Positions 63,723 to 64,000 of a stretch of DNA of 64,000 nt are shown here, piece after piece. The stretch spans positions 186,001 through 250,000 of the forward strand of contig NZ_BSSQ01000001.1 in the NCBI RefSeq assembly GCF_030161375.1. Reading direction: 5' to 3'. The position numbers were made by a program, and so were the translations under genes. Numbering within the stretch: position 1 is the stretch's first letter; each line of letters starts with the position of its first letter. The notes below the pieces were generated by a model. That model searched no databases, was not told where the DNA came from, and was given only the letters and a program-made list of their open reading frames with translations. This DNA comes from Paenibacillus glycanilyticus (GTDB taxonomy: Bacteria > Bacillota > Bacilli > Paenibacillales > Paenibacillaceae).

Positions 63723-64000
63723 TTAACGATTTAACACCCACGTATCCTTGACTCCCCCGCCTTGCGAAGAGTTAACGACCAGCGAACCTTCCCTTAATGC
63801 CACACGGGTAAGGCCGCCTGGGATAACATGCGTGGAATCTTCTCCCATTAGCGAAAAAGCTCGCAAATCGATATGCCGCGGAGCCATTCGTCCATCGATC
63901 ATTACCGGGGCGCGCGACAGCTTCATTGTCGTCTGGGCAATGTAACGACTTGGATTTTTTTTGATTTCCTCCGCAAACTCCTTGATTTCTTTCGGAGTAG
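63723..64000 (-). CDS. Circularly permuted ATP-grasp type 2 protein, C-terminal part
   Basis: The frame is open from the window edge to the stop at 63723, about 92 residues. KNPSRYIAQ, RHIDLRAFSLMGEDS, IPGGLTRVALREGSLVVNSSQGGG and KDTWVLNR are the conserved end of this family (DUF404/DUF407). The rest of the gene lies beyond the window. It forms an operon with the alpha-E gene, 33 bases away, and the transglutaminase gene. Confidence 0.92.
   Translation of the reverse strand, partial: TPKEIKEFAEEIKKNPSRYIAQTTMKLSRAPVMIDGRMAPRHIDLRAFSLMGEDSTHVIPGGLTRVALREGSLVVNSSQGGGVKDTWVLNR

Overview
The window reads as a chromosomal segment of a spore-forming, plant-polysaccharide-degrading Firmicute, most likely Paenibacillus or a close relative. 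The signs are strong AGGAGG-type ribosome binding sites with frequent GTG and TTG starts, S-layer homology (SLH) anchored secreted enzymes, a YesM/YesN two-component pair beside LplB/LplC-type sugar permeases that lack their own ATPase, spoVR and a YheC/YheD-type spore-coat ATP-grasp protein. Base composition is moderate except for an AT-rich stretch at about 36.8-38.75 kb. I see no rRNA, tRNA, CRISPR array, prophage or insertion sequence.

Layout. 0-9.7 kb: a glycan-catabolism block on the minus strand. It holds a GH31/GH36-like enzyme cut by the window edge, a GH2 enzyme, a parallel beta-helix protein, a GH88-type unsaturated glucuronyl hydrolase and a GH36-like alpha-galactosidase, with a divergent AraC regulator. 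None of the complete enzymes has a signal peptide, so they probably act in the cytoplasm on imported oligosaccharides. 9.8-26.6 kb: mostly housekeeping and accessory genes, namely two GNAT acetyltransferases, a BBE-like flavoprotein, three membrane or secreted proteins of unknown role, a lone trpB, an M20 dipeptidase, a lone metQ, glutaminase, an HNH nuclease, YhaM, an SLH protein, and a three-gene epimerase/dehydrogenase/MFS operon. 27-31.1 kb: the odhAB operon for the E1 and E2 subunits of 2-oxoglutarate dehydrogenase.

31.2-54 kb: a second glycan block aimed at pectin side chains. It holds a GntR/LacI hybrid regulator, a secreted multidomain GH43 enzyme with a cre-like site, GH51 arabinofuranosidase (abfA) coupled to an ArsR-type regulator, and a galactan module with yesM-yesN followed by lplB-lplC-binding protein-GH53 galactanase. 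The galactanase is an SLH-anchored surface enzyme. The binding protein and permeases would import the released oligosaccharides, and YesMN would sense them. 54-64 kb: spoVR, an MFS transporter, a divergent AraC/aldo-keto reductase pair, a spore-coat ATP-grasp protein, an NlpC/P60 cell-wall hydrolase, and the start of an ATP-grasp/alpha-E/transglutaminase operon.

The most unusual signal is a family of four dispersed, non-coding palindromic elements (31.2, 35.3, 38.8 and 46.8 kb). The paired arms differ in sequence between copies but stay complementary, while the unpaired core stays nearly constant. Three copies also share a trailing pair of hairpins. All four point in the same direction as the next gene downstream. 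This looks like a structured RNA or a hairpin-based non-autonomous repeat family.
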